This document shows, one piece after another, positions 35,372 to 44,168 of a DNA stretch of 64,000 nt. The DNA is from CAVQBJ01 sp963819075 (GTDB lineage Bacteria; Actinomycetota; Thermoleophilia; Solirubrobacterales; Solirubrobacteraceae). The notes beneath the pieces were generated by a model that was not told the DNA's origin, made no database searches, and saw nothing but the letters and a program-made list of their open reading frames with translations. Where the stretch lies: assembly GCA_963819075.1 (NCBI GenBank), contig CAWFUP010000002.1, forward strand, positions 1-64,000. Reading direction: 5' to 3'. Within the stretch, counting starts at the first letter, position 1. Each line of letters starts with the position of its first letter. The translations under genes and the position numbers were made by a program.

Positions 35372-36106
35372 GTGTCCCAGCACTGGCCGGCGTCGACGTT
35401 GCCGCCTGAGTACGCCTCGGCGACCGGCGCGCACGTGCATCTCAAGGACCCGTACGGCGGCTACGGCGTGCAAGTGGAGATCGAGCAGGGCGCCGGCGTG
35501 ATCGTCGGGCCACGGCCGGTCGCCCTCGACGAACTGGTGCACCCGTTCGTTACCTATCTGGCCATCGTGGCCGGTCGCCTGCTCGGCCGCGAGGCCCTTC
35601 ACGCGGGCGCGTTCGTGCGCGGCGGTGGTGCTTGGGCGCTGCTCAGCCCGCCGGGCGCGGGGAAGAGCACAACGCTCGCCGCCCTGCACACCGCTGGCGC
35701 GACGGTGGTTGCCGACGACCTCGTCCTGGTGGATCAGCGCGATCAAGTGCTGTCGGGTCCTCGCTGCCTTGATCTGCGCGAGTCGGAGTCCGAAGCCGCG
35801 GTGCCCGTGCGACGACCGATGCGCCGGCGCGTGACGCTGGCGCCGGCACCCGCGTCCGTGCCGCTGCACGGACTGATCTACCTGGACTGGGGCGCGCAGG
35901 CGCGACTGCTGACGGTCTCCCCAGCTGAGCGGCTCGAGCGGCTCGATGCCTACCGCCGTTGGGGCGAGGGGTCGCCGCTCGGGCCGGAGCGGGCCCTCGG
36001 GCTCGCGGCTATTCCGATGTTCGAGCTATCTCGCGCGCGGGGGCCCGACGGTCTGCAGAGCGCGGTCCGGCTGCTGCTGGAAAGCCCTCTGCTCGCGCGG
36101 CCGTAA
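35372..36106 (+). CDS. HPr-kinase-like protein of a RiPP locus
   Basis: At least 244 residues related to HPr serine kinase. Walker A SPPGAGKSTTLAAL is at about residues 92-105, and VVADDLVLVD provides the acidic Walker B-like site. Stand-alone homologues occur in lasso peptide clusters, where some phosphorylate the peptide. GTG 35372 is the first normal start. In-frame family-like sequence (AVAFGIRWRGLP) continues about 30 codons upstream without ATG, GTG or TTG, so the N-terminus may be misread or begin at a rare codon. It converges with the cyclase-like gene 33 bp away. Confidence 0.72.
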   Translation: MSQHWPASTLPPEYASATGAHVHLKDPYGGYGVQVEIEQGAGVIVGPRPVALDELVHPFVTYLAIVAGRLLGREALHAGAFVRGGGAWALLSPPGAGKSTTLAALHTAGATVVADDLVLVDQRDQVLSGPRCLDLRESESEAAVPVRRPMRRRVTLAPAPASVPLHGLIYLDWGAQARLLTVSPAERLERLDAYRRWGEGSPLGPERALGLAAIPMFELSRARGPDGLQSAVRLLLESPLLARP

Positions 36107-36138
36107 GCGGCGAACCGTTCGCAACGCTGTCGACCCGG

Positions 36139-37290
36139 CTAGCGCCGGACCGCACCGCCGGTGTGTGTCTCCAACCACACCTGCTGTACGAGCAGGGCCG
36201 TACGGACGCTCGGCTCGCCCGTCGCCCACTCCGCTTGCAACGCATCGCGGTCGACGAGTCGCTCGTCGACCGCCCCGCCGTCCCAAGCACTCGTGAGCGT
36301 TCGTGTCGCCTCACCCCAGACGACCTCATCGAAGATCGCCTTGTCGCGGCGGTCGAGGAGCGCCCGCGGCAGCACGTTGCCGAATAGCGCCGCTATGGTC
36401 GCGCGGCGGTCGCCGTAGCCGAGGCGTCCCCCGGCACGAGCCAGGGCGGCGACGAAGCACGGCTCGAGCAGCGGGTTGACCACCGCCGCGCCACACCCCT
36501 CAGCGAGCCGGCGCAGCGTGGCGGCCAGGATCACCGTGTCGCGCCGCGACATCTGCCAGTGCAGATGAGGCGCCCAGCCCGCCGGCTCCGCCGCGCGCTC
36601 ACGCGCGAGCGCGCCGGTGGCCTCGCGCCGCGCCGCCTGGCGCAGCCACGGCCAGGCCGGCGTCCGCCGGCGCTCGCGCGCGGCGACCACCGCTGGTGGT
36701 GCGCACGCGCGAGCGAGCATCAGCGGCAGGCGCCGGGCCGGACGGCGGCGTCCCGCGAACACGTCTGCGAGCGCCCGGCCCCGCCACAGTCCCAACACTT
36801 GGTCGCCGCCGATCCCGGTCAGCAGCGTGCCGCCGACTGCTCGCTCCAGCAGTGGCGCGTGCAGGTATGCGTTCGCCGGGTGCAGCAGGCCGTGACGCGC
36901 GAGCACCCGCTGCGCGACCGGTCCGACGAAGTCGAGCTCGCCGCCCGCCATGGGACGTTCCCAATCGTCGACCTGAAGGGCAGCGATGGCGAGCTCCTGC
37001 CAGCGCGACTCGCCCGCCGCCGGCGCGCCCGTGAATCGCCACGTGATCGGGATCGGCTCGGGCAGCCCGCGGCGCCGCGCGACGCTGATCGCGACCGCGA
37101 GGACAAGCGACGAGTCCACGCCGCCCGAGAAGCTCACCAGGCACGGTGGGCGCCGAAGCGCCGGCGCAACCGCCGCCTCGAGGGCAGCGAGCGGTTCCGA
37201 TGCGGCGCGCGGCAGGTGCGGCGCCGGCGAGCACAGACCGAGCGGGGTGCCGCACGCGATCTCGATCGGCGTGAGCTCGAGTTCGGTCAC
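36139..37290 (-). CDS. Asparagine-synthase-like PP-loop protein, candidate lasso cyclase
   Basis: A 383-residue protein with the PP-loop ATP-binding motif SFSGGVDSSLVLAVA at residues 53-67, followed by LLTGIGGDQVLGLWRGRALA, the conserved GGD segment of asparagine synthase C-domains. In lasso pathways such enzymes adenylate an Asp or Glu side chain and close the macrolactam ring. Usual cyclases have a glutaminase-like N-domain of about 200 residues; here only about 50 residues precede the PP-loop, so that domain is missing. It begins 50 bp after the precursor gene, on the same strand. The cyclase role is inferred from the neighbour. Confidence 0.72.
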   Translation of the reverse strand: MTELELTPIEIACGTPLGLCSPAPHLPRAASEPLAALEAAVAPALRRPPCLVSFSGGVDSSLVLAVAISVARRRGLPEPIPITWRFTGAPAAGESRWQELAIAALQVDDWERPMAGGELDFVGPVAQRVLARHGLLHPANAYLHAPLLERAVGGTLLTGIGGDQVLGLWRGRALADVFAGRRRPARRLPLMLARACAPPAVVAARERRRTPAWPWLRQAARREATGALARERAAEPAGWAPHLHWQMSRRDTVILAATLRRLAEGCGAAVVNPLLEPCFVAALARAGGRLGYGDRRATIAALFGNVLPRALLDRRDKAIFDEVVWGEATRTLTSAWDGGAVDERLVDRDALQAEWATGEPSVRTALLVQQVWLETHTGGAVRR

Positions 37291-37340
37291 GCGTCTGGGA
37301 TCACCGCGCCGACCACCCGCGCGGCGGCCGGGGTTGCGCC

Positions 37341-37541
37341 CTAGATTCCGCCGCTCGTACCGGCGTCCTGGAATGCGGTGACGTCACTGAACGAGCCCGA
37401 GGCACCTGTGGTCAGCTCCTCGACTGTCCCCAGGCAGGTCACCGAAGGCGGCTCGTAGCTCGGCGTGGCCGCCGAGGCTGAGTCTGGCTGCGTTGCCGAC
37501 GCGGACGTGCTCGCAATGAGGTGTCGGGGCGTGTGTTCCAT
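37341..37541 (-). CDS. Lasso peptide-type precursor
   Basis: A 66-residue peptide. The leader matches the lasso recognition signature YxxPxLxxxGxxxxxT exactly in spacing: Tyr29, Pro32, Val34 (for Leu), Gly38 and Thr44. Thr44 would be the penultimate leader residue, so the core runs from Gly46 to Ile66 (21 residues) and starts GASGSFSD. Its eighth residue is Asp53, the right place for an 8-membered Gly1-Asp8 macrolactam ring; the core has no cysteine (class II type). The ATG overlaps the stop of the upstream secreted-protein gene as TGATG. The RRE and leader-peptidase genes expected in a full lasso set are not nearby. Confidence 0.72.
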   Translation of the reverse strand: MEHTPRHLIASTSASATQPDSASAATPSYEPPSVTCLGTVEELTTGASGSFSDVTAFQDAGTSGGI

Positions 37542-39943
37542 CAGCCGTTCTTGGAAGCTTCCACGTTGAAGTAGAACGAGAATTGGCCGCCGCGCTGCAC
37601 GCCGAGCTTGAACTCGACGTTGATCGACGCGCCGGGGGCGAGCGGCGCGCTCGGGGTGATCGAGGGAACGGTCAGGGACGCGTTCAAACCACCGCCGTCG
37701 GTGTTACTCGACGCCGGCGCGTCGAGGCTCATGGCGGTCAGTGGGTATGGGGTGCTGTTGAACGTCACGCTGCCGCCAGGGTCACTGACGGCCCGCACGA
37801 TTGCTGCCGTGCTCGCCGGCGCCGGCGTCGACCCGGTGGTGATCTTGGTCACGCGGAAGCGCAGCGAGGTGAGGCTGGCCCCGGTGTTGTTCGTGATCGT
37901 GCGCCGCAGGTAAAGCGTTCTGGAGGCCCCCGGCGTCGGCCCCCCGGTGACAACCTGCTCGTTGGGCGCGGCGTTCGGGTTGGTCCCGGCGAGCAGCGAC
38001 ACGCCGATGTTGCGATTCACGATGACCGGCGATCCGGTGGCGTGGGGTCCGGGAGATCCTTCGGTCGCGGGCAGCACACTCCCGGACAGGCCATCAGCTT
38101 CGGGGGCCACGAGCGCGAAGTCCTGCGGGTCGCTGCCGGTGAACTGCGGCGTCCCGGTGAAGCCGAGCGTGCCCCCGACGCCGGTGTGCAGCTGTCGCAC
38201 GAACGCGTACTGGCCGGCGCCAGCGAACGTGCCGACTCCGGTCGCGCTCAGCGACGTGCCGCACAGGCAGACCGCGTCGTCGACAGCACCGGTCGGGTCC
38301 TCGAGCAGGATCGTCGTATTCGGGAGCAGCCCGGTCAGGTTGCCATCGTCGAGTGGCGCGTAGGCGCTGAGCGAATAGCGGCCGCCGCCCTCCAGGAAGT
38401 AGCCGTTGGGCGCCACGCTCAGCCCGCCGGTGTTGACGCCGAGATTCACGTCCTGAGTGACGTCGAAGTTGTTATCGAGCGTGAGCAGGTGCCAGCCGGT
38501 GAGCGAGACCACCGAACCGGTGGGGTTGTAGAGCTCGACATAGGAGTTCTCGTTGCCGGCCGAGGCAGCGGGTTGCAGCTGGGAGATCTCGAGCTTGGGA
38601 ACGGCGACCGACACCGTCTCGGTCGAGGCGTTGCCTGAGCTGTCGCTCACGGTAAGGGTGACGCCGTAGGTGCCGCCGGCCGCGAACGTGTGCGTGACCT
38701 GCGCGCCGCTGACGCTGGGGGTGCCGTCGCCGAAGCTCCAGACGTAGCTCGTGATCGGATGCGCCGTGTCATACGAGTTGCTGGCGTCGAACACCTCGGG
38801 CTTGCCGGCGGCCACGCCGGTCGGGGGCAGGAATACCGGCGACGGTCCGAGCCGCTGCAGGCAGCCCGAAACCGCGCCCGACGGGGTCTGCTCGGTGAGG
38901 TTGCTCCACAGCGTCTGCGTGTAGTACTGATGCCCGTTGATCACCTGGTTGTAGAGCGTGGGGGGCGTCGCGGTCGCCGAGCCGCCGAGCGGCAGGTCGT
39001 TGTTGATCGGGCCGTTCTGACACTTGTCGCCCTCCTCCATACCCGCCGTGTCGGTCCAGCCGGTGCCGCCCTCGGGATCGGTGCTCGACTCGTTCAGCTC
39101 GTGGACCAAGGTGTCGAGCGCTCCGTCGGCGTCGACCGTGCTGGCGCCGGACGGATCGTTACCCGAGTCGCATCCGGGCCCGTAGGGATCGTTGCTGTAG
39201 ATCGCGATGTTGGAGGTCCCGTTGACAGCGGAGATCTGGCCGTGGTAGCCGCAGAAGGAGTTCGAGCCGAAATTGCAATCGCCGACGCCCATGCAGCTGT
39301 CGACGTTCGGCGGCAGGAACACCAGGTACTGGGCCACGGGAGCGCTCGCCGGGTCGGTCTCCCAACCGTGGGCCTTGATCAGGTTCTGGATCTCAGTCTG
39401 CATCTGGGCGTCTGAGATGCAGGGGTTCGTGTCGCCCTGGCACCCCTGGTTCCTCGCCGACGGGTAGGCATCGGTATCGCTGGACGCCGTCACGAAAGTG
39501 TTCGTGGATGTGATGTGCTGGGCGCCGGCCGGACACGTGGAGAAACCGGTCGCCCCCGAATCCTGGCAGTACTGGGTGGAGACCGAGTAGTCGTTGGTGA
39601 GCCTGCCGCTGTCGGCTTGGAGATCGCTGAGATACTGGTTGATCGTGCTCTCGTAGCCGGCCGGGAAGCTTGCAGTCGCACCCCAGTAGATCGCGTAGAA
39701 CCGCGACTGGAGCATGACCGGTCCTCCGCCGTAGGTCAGCGGAACCGCAACCTCGCCCTTGGCGTTGAGCGGCGAGGCAACGGGGGCCGTCGGCCTGGAG
39801 AACACACCGTACGTCTGACCGTTGAGGTGAACGATCCTGGCCTGCGCCGGCACGCACGAGAGCAGGACGGCCACGAGCACCAGCGCCGCGGCGCCGACAA
39901 CCCTCGCCCCCTGCCCCAGCCGTCTCAGCGCGTCCGCGTACAC
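37541..39943 (-). CDS. Secreted protein with HExxE motif, PKD and lamin-tail domains
   Basis: About 800 residues. GTG 39943 is preferred because GGAGGA lies five bases upstream; the frame is open to TTG 39964. Signal peptide VVGAAALVLVAVLLSCVPAQ. The first 350 residues contain TLVHELNESSTDPEGGTGW and MEEGDKCQ, the HE-x-x-E...TDP...GDKC pattern of EXORDIUM-like and related secreted proteins with a possible metal site. A PKD domain (VWSFGDGTPSVSGAQVTHTF) follows, then a lamin-tail domain (ENSYVELYNPTGSVVSLTGW) and a beta-rich C-terminus. Its stop overlaps the lasso precursor start, so the precursor may be translated from the same message. Confidence 0.75.
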   Translation of the reverse strand: MYADALRRLGQGARVVGAAALVLVAVLLSCVPAQARIVHLNGQTYGVFSRPTAPVASPLNAKGEVAVPLTYGGGPVMLQSRFYAIYWGATASFPAGYESTINQYLSDLQADSGRLTNDYSVSTQYCQDSGATGFSTCPAGAQHITSTNTFVTASSDTDAYPSARNQGCQGDTNPCISDAQMQTEIQNLIKAHGWETDPASAPVAQYLVFLPPNVDSCMGVGDCNFGSNSFCGYHGQISAVNGTSNIAIYSNDPYGPGCDSGNDPSGASTVDADGALDTLVHELNESSTDPEGGTGWTDTAGMEEGDKCQNGPINNDLPLGGSATATPPTLYNQVINGHQYYTQTLWSNLTEQTPSGAVSGCLQRLGPSPVFLPPTGVAAGKPEVFDASNSYDTAHPITSYVWSFGDGTPSVSGAQVTHTFAAGGTYGVTLTVSDSSGNASTETVSVAVPKLEISQLQPAASAGNENSYVELYNPTGSVVSLTGWHLLTLDNNFDVTQDVNLGVNTGGLSVAPNGYFLEGGGRYSLSAYAPLDDGNLTGLLPNTTILLEDPTGAVDDAVCLCGTSLSATGVGTFAGAGQYAFVRQLHTGVGGTLGFTGTPQFTGSDPQDFALVAPEADGLSGSVLPATEGSPGPHATGSPVIVNRNIGVSLLAGTNPNAAPNEQVVTGGPTPGASRTLYLRRTITNNTGASLTSLRFRVTKITTGSTPAPASTAAIVRAVSDPGGSVTFNSTPYPLTAMSLDAPASSNTDGGGLNASLTVPSITPSAPLAPGASINVEFKLGVQRGGQFSFYFNVEASKNG

Positions 39944-40076
39944 GAGTTCCTCCGTCTGCGCCAATGTAGGGACACCTAGGTGCCCCTACCGGTCTCCTGG
40001 CTGTACGCTCCGGCGCGAACCGCCCGTGGGCGCGAACGTACCAGATATCGGCAATCGACAGAGCCCCGGGGTGGAC

Positions 40077-40583
40077 ATGACGGCCAGACGCACCGGACGC
40101 GGATTCCTCGGCCGGATCTGGGTCTGTCGCCCGATGCCGCGGGTCGCTCGCGTGCTGGTCTCGGCCGCGCTCGGCGCCTGCCTGCTGCCGGCAAGCGGAT
40201 GCGGTCAGACGCGTCGAGCCGATGCCAGCGGGAGGGGCACGTCGACGACGAGCCCAGCGGCCGCGACCGGCCATGGCAGCGGGACGACCGACCTGCAGAT
40301 CGTCTACTTCCCCCACGGCTCCGGTTCTCCGATCAGCCGGACGTGGTCGTTACGCTGCGCCCCGCCAGGCGGCAGCCACCCCCGGCCGGCGGCAACCTGC
40401 GCAGAGATCAACGGCTCTCCGCTCGCGCTCGGTCGAGCCCGTCACGCCTGCCGGACGCGTGCTCGGCCCGGATCCCCGGCGGCGACCGTGGTGGGCACGT
40501 TCCAAGGTCGAGCTGTCGATCGCTCATACCGCCCAGGATGCGACGACTGGCAGACCCTCCACGTGCTGCTCACCGGCCGGTAG
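40077..40583 (+). CDS. SSI-like protease inhibitor lipoprotein
   Basis: About 168 residues with a lipoprotein signal ending LLPASGC (lipobox Cys near residue 42). The mature domain resembles the Streptomyces subtilisin inhibitor family: WSLRCAPPGGSHPRPAATCA, then an Arg/Cys-rich reactive-site region and ATVVGTFQGRAVDRSYRPGC. It would sit on the outer face of the membrane and inhibit serine proteases. The start could also be ATG 40134, which gives a compact signal peptide. Stands alone, divergent from the gene at 37541-39943. Confidence 0.68.
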   Translation: MTARRTGRGFLGRIWVCRPMPRVARVLVSAALGACLLPASGCGQTRRADASGRGTSTTSPAAATGHGSGTTDLQIVYFPHGSGSPISRTWSLRCAPPGGSHPRPAATCAEINGSPLALGRARHACRTRARPGSPAATVVGTFQGRAVDRSYRPGCDDWQTLHVLLTGR

Positions 40584-40595
40584 CGAGCCGGGTGG

Positions 40596-41051
40596 TCACG
40601 CCGGGTCGATCTCCAAGTAGAGTGCCTCGGTCCCAAGAGCGCCGCCGGCCCCCTGATACATCTTGCGGCCGAGCCCATAGTGCACGCGCAGCGCAGCCTC
40701 CGCCTCGGACGCCGCGTCGCCGGGGTTGTCGAGCACCCTCGCGCGGCCCTCGGCGGGGAGCCCGAGCGGCCTACCGCGCACGGTGCACGGAGCGAGGCGA
40801 ACCCGCGGATCGTTGCGAATGCGCTTGATCTTGGCCACGTTCGCGTCGCTGCGTACGTAGACCTTGCCGCCGCTCAGCCCGAACCACACGGGCGTCGGCA
40901 CGGCCTCGCCGCTGCGCTTGTACGTCACCAGCAAGCAGTACTTGTGGCCCCGTAAGTGGTCGAAGCCCGAGACGACCCGCTCCTCGGCCGCGAGCGACGC
41001 GGCGGAGGGATGCCGAATCCAATGGTAGAAGCGATTCGGTAGCGAGCTCAC
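40596..41051 (-). CDS. PPOX-class (F420/FMN-binding split-barrel) protein
   Basis: A 151-residue split beta-barrel of the pyridoxamine-5'-phosphate-oxidase-like class, probably F420-linked as in many actinobacteria: YCLLVTYKRSGEAVPTPVWF, GKVYVRSDANVAKIKRIRND and VRLAPCTVRGRPLG. The GTG start at 41051 overlaps the stop of the upstream gene by four bases. The long open frame further upstream is an artefact. It probably reduces a small organic substrate in the cytoplasm; the substrate is unknown. Confidence 0.78.
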   Translation of the reverse strand: MSSLPNRFYHWIRHPSAASLAAEERVVSGFDHLRGHKYCLLVTYKRSGEAVPTPVWFGLSGGKVYVRSDANVAKIKRIRNDPRVRLAPCTVRGRPLGLPAEGRARVLDNPGDAASEAEAALRVHYGLGRKMYQGAGGALGTEALYLEIDPA

Positions 41052-41389
41052 CCGCTCGCGGCACCCCAGACCAGCAGTGATTGCGGATCGTCGGGATCGA
41101 CCTTGACGATGATGGCCGCTCCCTCGGCGATGCCCTGCAGCGTCGCGTCGTGCAACGACTGCGACACGTGCACCTGGTAGTCCTCCCCGCCCTCGGGATG
41201 CACCGTCAGGTCGAATTCGATCTGATGCCCGCCTCCGAGCTGGGTGCCGACCTCGCGCATCGAGTCGACCGTCGCCGGCGTCTGCACGCCGGACGCGTTG
41301 ATGCGCATGATCTTGTCCCGTTGGCCGGCCTGGCCGACCGGGTTGAGGGCCTGCTTGGCCGTGCCCTTCACCTTGTCGAGAAAGCCCAT
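41048..41389 (-). CDS. Hypothetical 113-residue protein coupled to a PPOX protein
   Basis: It has a strong AAAGGGGAG ribosome site before ATG 41389. The N-terminus is Lys-rich and helical (MGFLDKVKGTAKQALNPVGQ). The rest looks like a small beta domain (IEFDLTVHPEGGEDYQVHVS, IAEGAAIIVKVDPDDP). I do not know the family. It overlaps the PPOX gene by four bases and is divergent from padR at 41532, so PadR may regulate both. Confidence 0.6.
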   Translation of the reverse strand: MGFLDKVKGTAKQALNPVGQAGQRDKIMRINASGVQTPATVDSMREVGTQLGGGHQIEFDLTVHPEGGEDYQVHVSQSLHDATLQGIAEGAAIIVKVDPDDPQSLLVWGAASG

Positions 41390-41531
41390 CCTGCTCCCCT
41401 TTCGCTTCTGAAGCCGCCGCCCCGGACGGAAGCGGCGCGGCCACCGTGCGGCCTGCGCGCAAGCCTAGCCTGAAGCGGCGTCCTACACTCGAACCTCTGG
41501 GATAGCTCGCGAGGAGGGCTCCGGTTACGGT

Positions 41532-42098
41532 ATGAAACTGCAGAAGGGCGCATACTTCGTTCTCGGCATGATCGGCACCGGCTGCCGGTCGGGATATGAG
41601 ATCTCGAAGATGGCCGAGATCACGAGCCGGTTCTTCTGGGCGGCTGGGGACGGCCAGGTCTATCCGCAGCTGCGCAAGCTCGCCGACGCCGGGCTCATCG
41701 AGGGCGAGCGCGAGGCGCAGGGCGAACGCGAACGCAACGTCTACGAGCTCACCGATCCGGGGCGTGAGGCGCTCGATGATTGGCTGCTCTCCCCGGCGGC
41801 ACCAATGTGGGAGCTTCGCGACGAAGGCCTGCTGAAGTTGTTCTTCGCCGATCGCCTGACGACCGCCCAGTTGCGCGAGCGGGTCGCGATCCTGCGCGAC
41901 TCCCACGAGCGCGCCGTCGAGCGCCTATTGGAGATCGAGCCGATCGCTCGCTCCCGGCCGGGCGCGCTTCTCACCCAGCAGCACGGCCTCGCCCTCCACC
42001 AGGCGGCCGTCGAGTGGTGTGACCGGCTCGACGACGAGCTCGCGAAGGCCCGGCCCAACACGCGGGCAGCGACGACTCTCCGCGCGATCCTGCCCTGA
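41532..42098 (+). CDS. PadR-family transcriptional regulator
   Basis: A 188-residue PadR protein: an N-terminal winged helix (KGAYFVLGMIGTGCRSGYEI then GQVYPQLRKLADAGLIEGER and ERNVYELTDPGREAL) and a C-terminal helical dimerisation domain (Vir_C type, from about residue 95). Such proteins repress stress, detoxification or efflux genes in response to small molecules. The 140-bp gap to the divergent gene pair at 40596-41389 is the likely operator region. Confidence 0.88.
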   Translation: MKLQKGAYFVLGMIGTGCRSGYEISKMAEITSRFFWAAGDGQVYPQLRKLADAGLIEGEREAQGERERNVYELTDPGREALDDWLLSPAAPMWELRDEGLLKLFFADRLTTAQLRERVAILRDSHERAVERLLEIEPIARSRPGALLTQQHGLALHQAAVEWCDRLDDELAKARPNTRAATTLRAILP

Positions 42099-42206
42099 GG
42101 CCGGGCGCAAGCCAATCCCCGCTCGACGCCGCCCCCCGGTTCCCTTCCCTCTGCAATCTTGCGCCCAGTCCGGAGCGGCCGTGCTCCTAGACTCTCCGGC
42201 TTGCGC

Positions 42207-43454
42207 ATGCCGTCGATCCGTCACGCCCGGGGACCGCTCCGACGCGCCCTCGTGCTCGTGGCGGCGGCCGCGTCGATCGCCATCGCCATCGCCGGCCGCC
42301 CCGCCCCCGCGCGGGCCGGCGATCCCGCCGCACTGTCCAGCCGGCTCGCCGCCACACAGGCGGCCGAGCAGTCGCTGCGCTCCGCGGTGGCGGCCGACAA
42401 CGCCCATATCGGCGCGTATCAGGGCTCGATCAACGTGCTGCAGGCCAAGCTGTCCACGATCGACGCCCAGGTCACGGAGAGCGTCGCGCGCCTCGTCAGC
42501 ATCCGGGCGCAGGAGCGCGCCGAACAGGCGCGCCTGTCCGCGCTGGAGGCCCAGCTCGCGGCCACCGAACGCGCTCTCGCCGCGAATCTCGTGTCCTCCT
42601 ACGAGCAGCCACCACCCGACGCGCTGACCGTCGTGCTCAACGCGCACGGGTTCAACGACCTGCTCGAGCGCCTCGACTTCCTGCGCCGGGTCAAGGCCGA
42701 GAACGCACTCGTCATCACCTCCGACCGCGCGGCCCGCCAGCGGGTGATCGCCGAGGCTGAGCGCCTCGGCGCGCTCGAGGCCCAGCAGGAGCGCGAGACG
42801 CGGGCGATGTACGCCGCGCGCCGAACGGCGGACACGCTGCGTCTCGCGCTCGTCGACCGCCAGGCCGTCTATGTCCGTGCGCGCGACCGCCGCTCGGGAG
42901 CGCTCGCGTCCGTCGCGGCCCGGCGCCGCCATCTGCAGGCCGAGCTGGCGGCCGTCGAGGCGGCACAGGCGCAGGCCGCGACATCCGCGGCGGGCGGTGG
43001 CAGCGGCCCGTCCGGCGCAGGCGCCCCGGCATCGTCGAGCGCGAACGGCTTCACGTTCCCGCTGCCGACGAGCGCAGCGGTCGGACCGGGCAGTTGGTCA
43101 CAGGACCAGGGTGTCGACATCGCCGCACCCGGCGACACGCCCGAGTACGCCGTCGGCAGCGGCACGATCGTCCTGCACGGGATCGGCGGCTTCGGCCCGT
43201 GGGCGCCGGTGCTGCACCTCGATACGCCGATCGATGGCCAGAGCTTCGTGTACTACGGCCACGCCGGACCGCTCTACCAGTTGCCGGTGGGAAGCCATGT
43301 CGACGCGGGGCAGGTCATGAGCTCGATCGGCCCGGGCATCGTCGGCCTGTCCTCGGGGCCGCACGTGGAGATCGGCTTCGCCGACGCAAGCGGGACGCCA
43401 GCGCCCGGGACCTCCGGCCTCATGCTGTCGCTGCTCCAGGGCAGCTATCACTAG
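42207..43454 (+). CDS. Secreted coiled-coil protein with degenerate M23 domain
   Basis: A 415-residue protein with signal peptide RALVLVAAAASIAIAIAGRP, a long coiled coil (about 35-230), a Ser/Gly linker and a C-terminal LytM/M23-like domain. The domain keeps DIAAPGDTPEYAVGSGTIV, YVYYGHAGPL-like strands (VYYGHAGPL) and a SSGPHVEIGF end. However, the first zinc-ligand His is Gln (SQDQGVDI), and the last H-x-H reads H-V-E. It is therefore unlikely to be an active endopeptidase and may instead act like EnvC/NlpD as an activator of other wall hydrolases. Start chosen at ATG 42207, just before the signal. Confidence 0.78.
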   Translation: MPSIRHARGPLRRALVLVAAAASIAIAIAGRPAPARAGDPAALSSRLAATQAAEQSLRSAVAADNAHIGAYQGSINVLQAKLSTIDAQVTESVARLVSIRAQERAEQARLSALEAQLAATERALAANLVSSYEQPPPDALTVVLNAHGFNDLLERLDFLRRVKAENALVITSDRAARQRVIAEAERLGALEAQQERETRAMYAARRTADTLRLALVDRQAVYVRARDRRSGALASVAARRRHLQAELAAVEAAQAQAATSAAGGGSGPSGAGAPASSSANGFTFPLPTSAAVGPGSWSQDQGVDIAAPGDTPEYAVGSGTIVLHGIGGFGPWAPVLHLDTPIDGQSFVYYGHAGPLYQLPVGSHVDAGQVMSSIGPGIVGLSSGPHVEIGFADASGTPAPGTSGLMLSLLQGSYH

Positions 43455-43480
43455 CGACGGTGCCCCCGCGGTGACGCGGC

Positions 43481-44017
43481 CTACCGCGCGCTCGTCCCGA
43501 GCGCGAACCCGCCGTCCGCGTCGGTGATCTTCACCGGCACGACCGCCGTCTGGCTTCCGTCGCGCACGGTGCAATCGAAGCGGTTAGCGACGACGATCGG
43601 CACGCCGGACGGGCAGCTCGCGGTGACCGTGAGTCCGCGCTGGCTGCGGTACACCGCGCGAATGTTCTGCTCGATCGCCGGCGCGGTCATCTCCGCCGGC
43701 GCGGCGTTGACGTCGCCGTTGGCATCGGTCTGGCGCACGAGGAAACGGCTCGTCTCGCCGCTCGCGTAGTGGGCGGTGCAGTAGCTGACCAGCCCGGCCT
43801 TCAGCGGCACGCCCGAAGGGCAGCTGACGCTCTGCGCGGTCAGTCCCTCGCGCGTGGTGACCGTGAGCACGAGCGCGCGCATCTTCGACTGGCTCAGCCC
43901 CGGCGAGGACCCGATGCTGACGCTCGCGCTCGCCGAGCAGCCACAGAGCGCCGCGGCGAGCGCCGCCGTACCGACGGCCGAGCCGAATCGAAATTTGCCG
44001 AGCGCCACCAGCGACAT
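43481..44017 (-). CDS. DUF4333-type lipoprotein
   Basis: A 178-residue lipoprotein: the signal ends LAAALCGC with the lipid-binding Cys, and AGGTGG is upstream of ATG 44017. Two similar halves each carry a CPSGVP motif with a partner Cys (VSCPSGVPLKAGLVSYC and ASCPSGVPIVVANRFDC), so the DUF4333 unit seems duplicated. It would be anchored on the outside of the membrane. Divergent from the MMPL operon with about 150 bp between the starts. Confidence 0.75.
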   Translation of the reverse strand: MSLVALGKFRFGSAVGTAALAAALCGCSASASVSIGSSPGLSQSKMRALVLTVTTREGLTAQSVSCPSGVPLKAGLVSYCTAHYASGETSRFLVRQTDANGDVNAAPAEMTAPAIEQNIRAVYRSQRGLTVTASCPSGVPIVVANRFDCTVRDGSQTAVVPVKITDADGGFALGTSAR

Positions 44018-44168
44018 CGTTCCACCTGGCCCGGCGTCACACCGAGGGTGCCACCGCGGCAACTACGGAGACAAACCCGTCTGCAACCCCGATGGCGCCG
44101 CGCCTCGGCGCCCGTACGTTGGCATGCGAGGGATTCACCAGTTCGTCACAACTGAGGAGGGTGCGGTC

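Noticed and set aside
40596..41906. Single 436-residue protein across this minus-strand frame
   Set aside because: Only the last 151 codons resemble a family (PPOX). The rest is opposite padR and the 113-residue gene.
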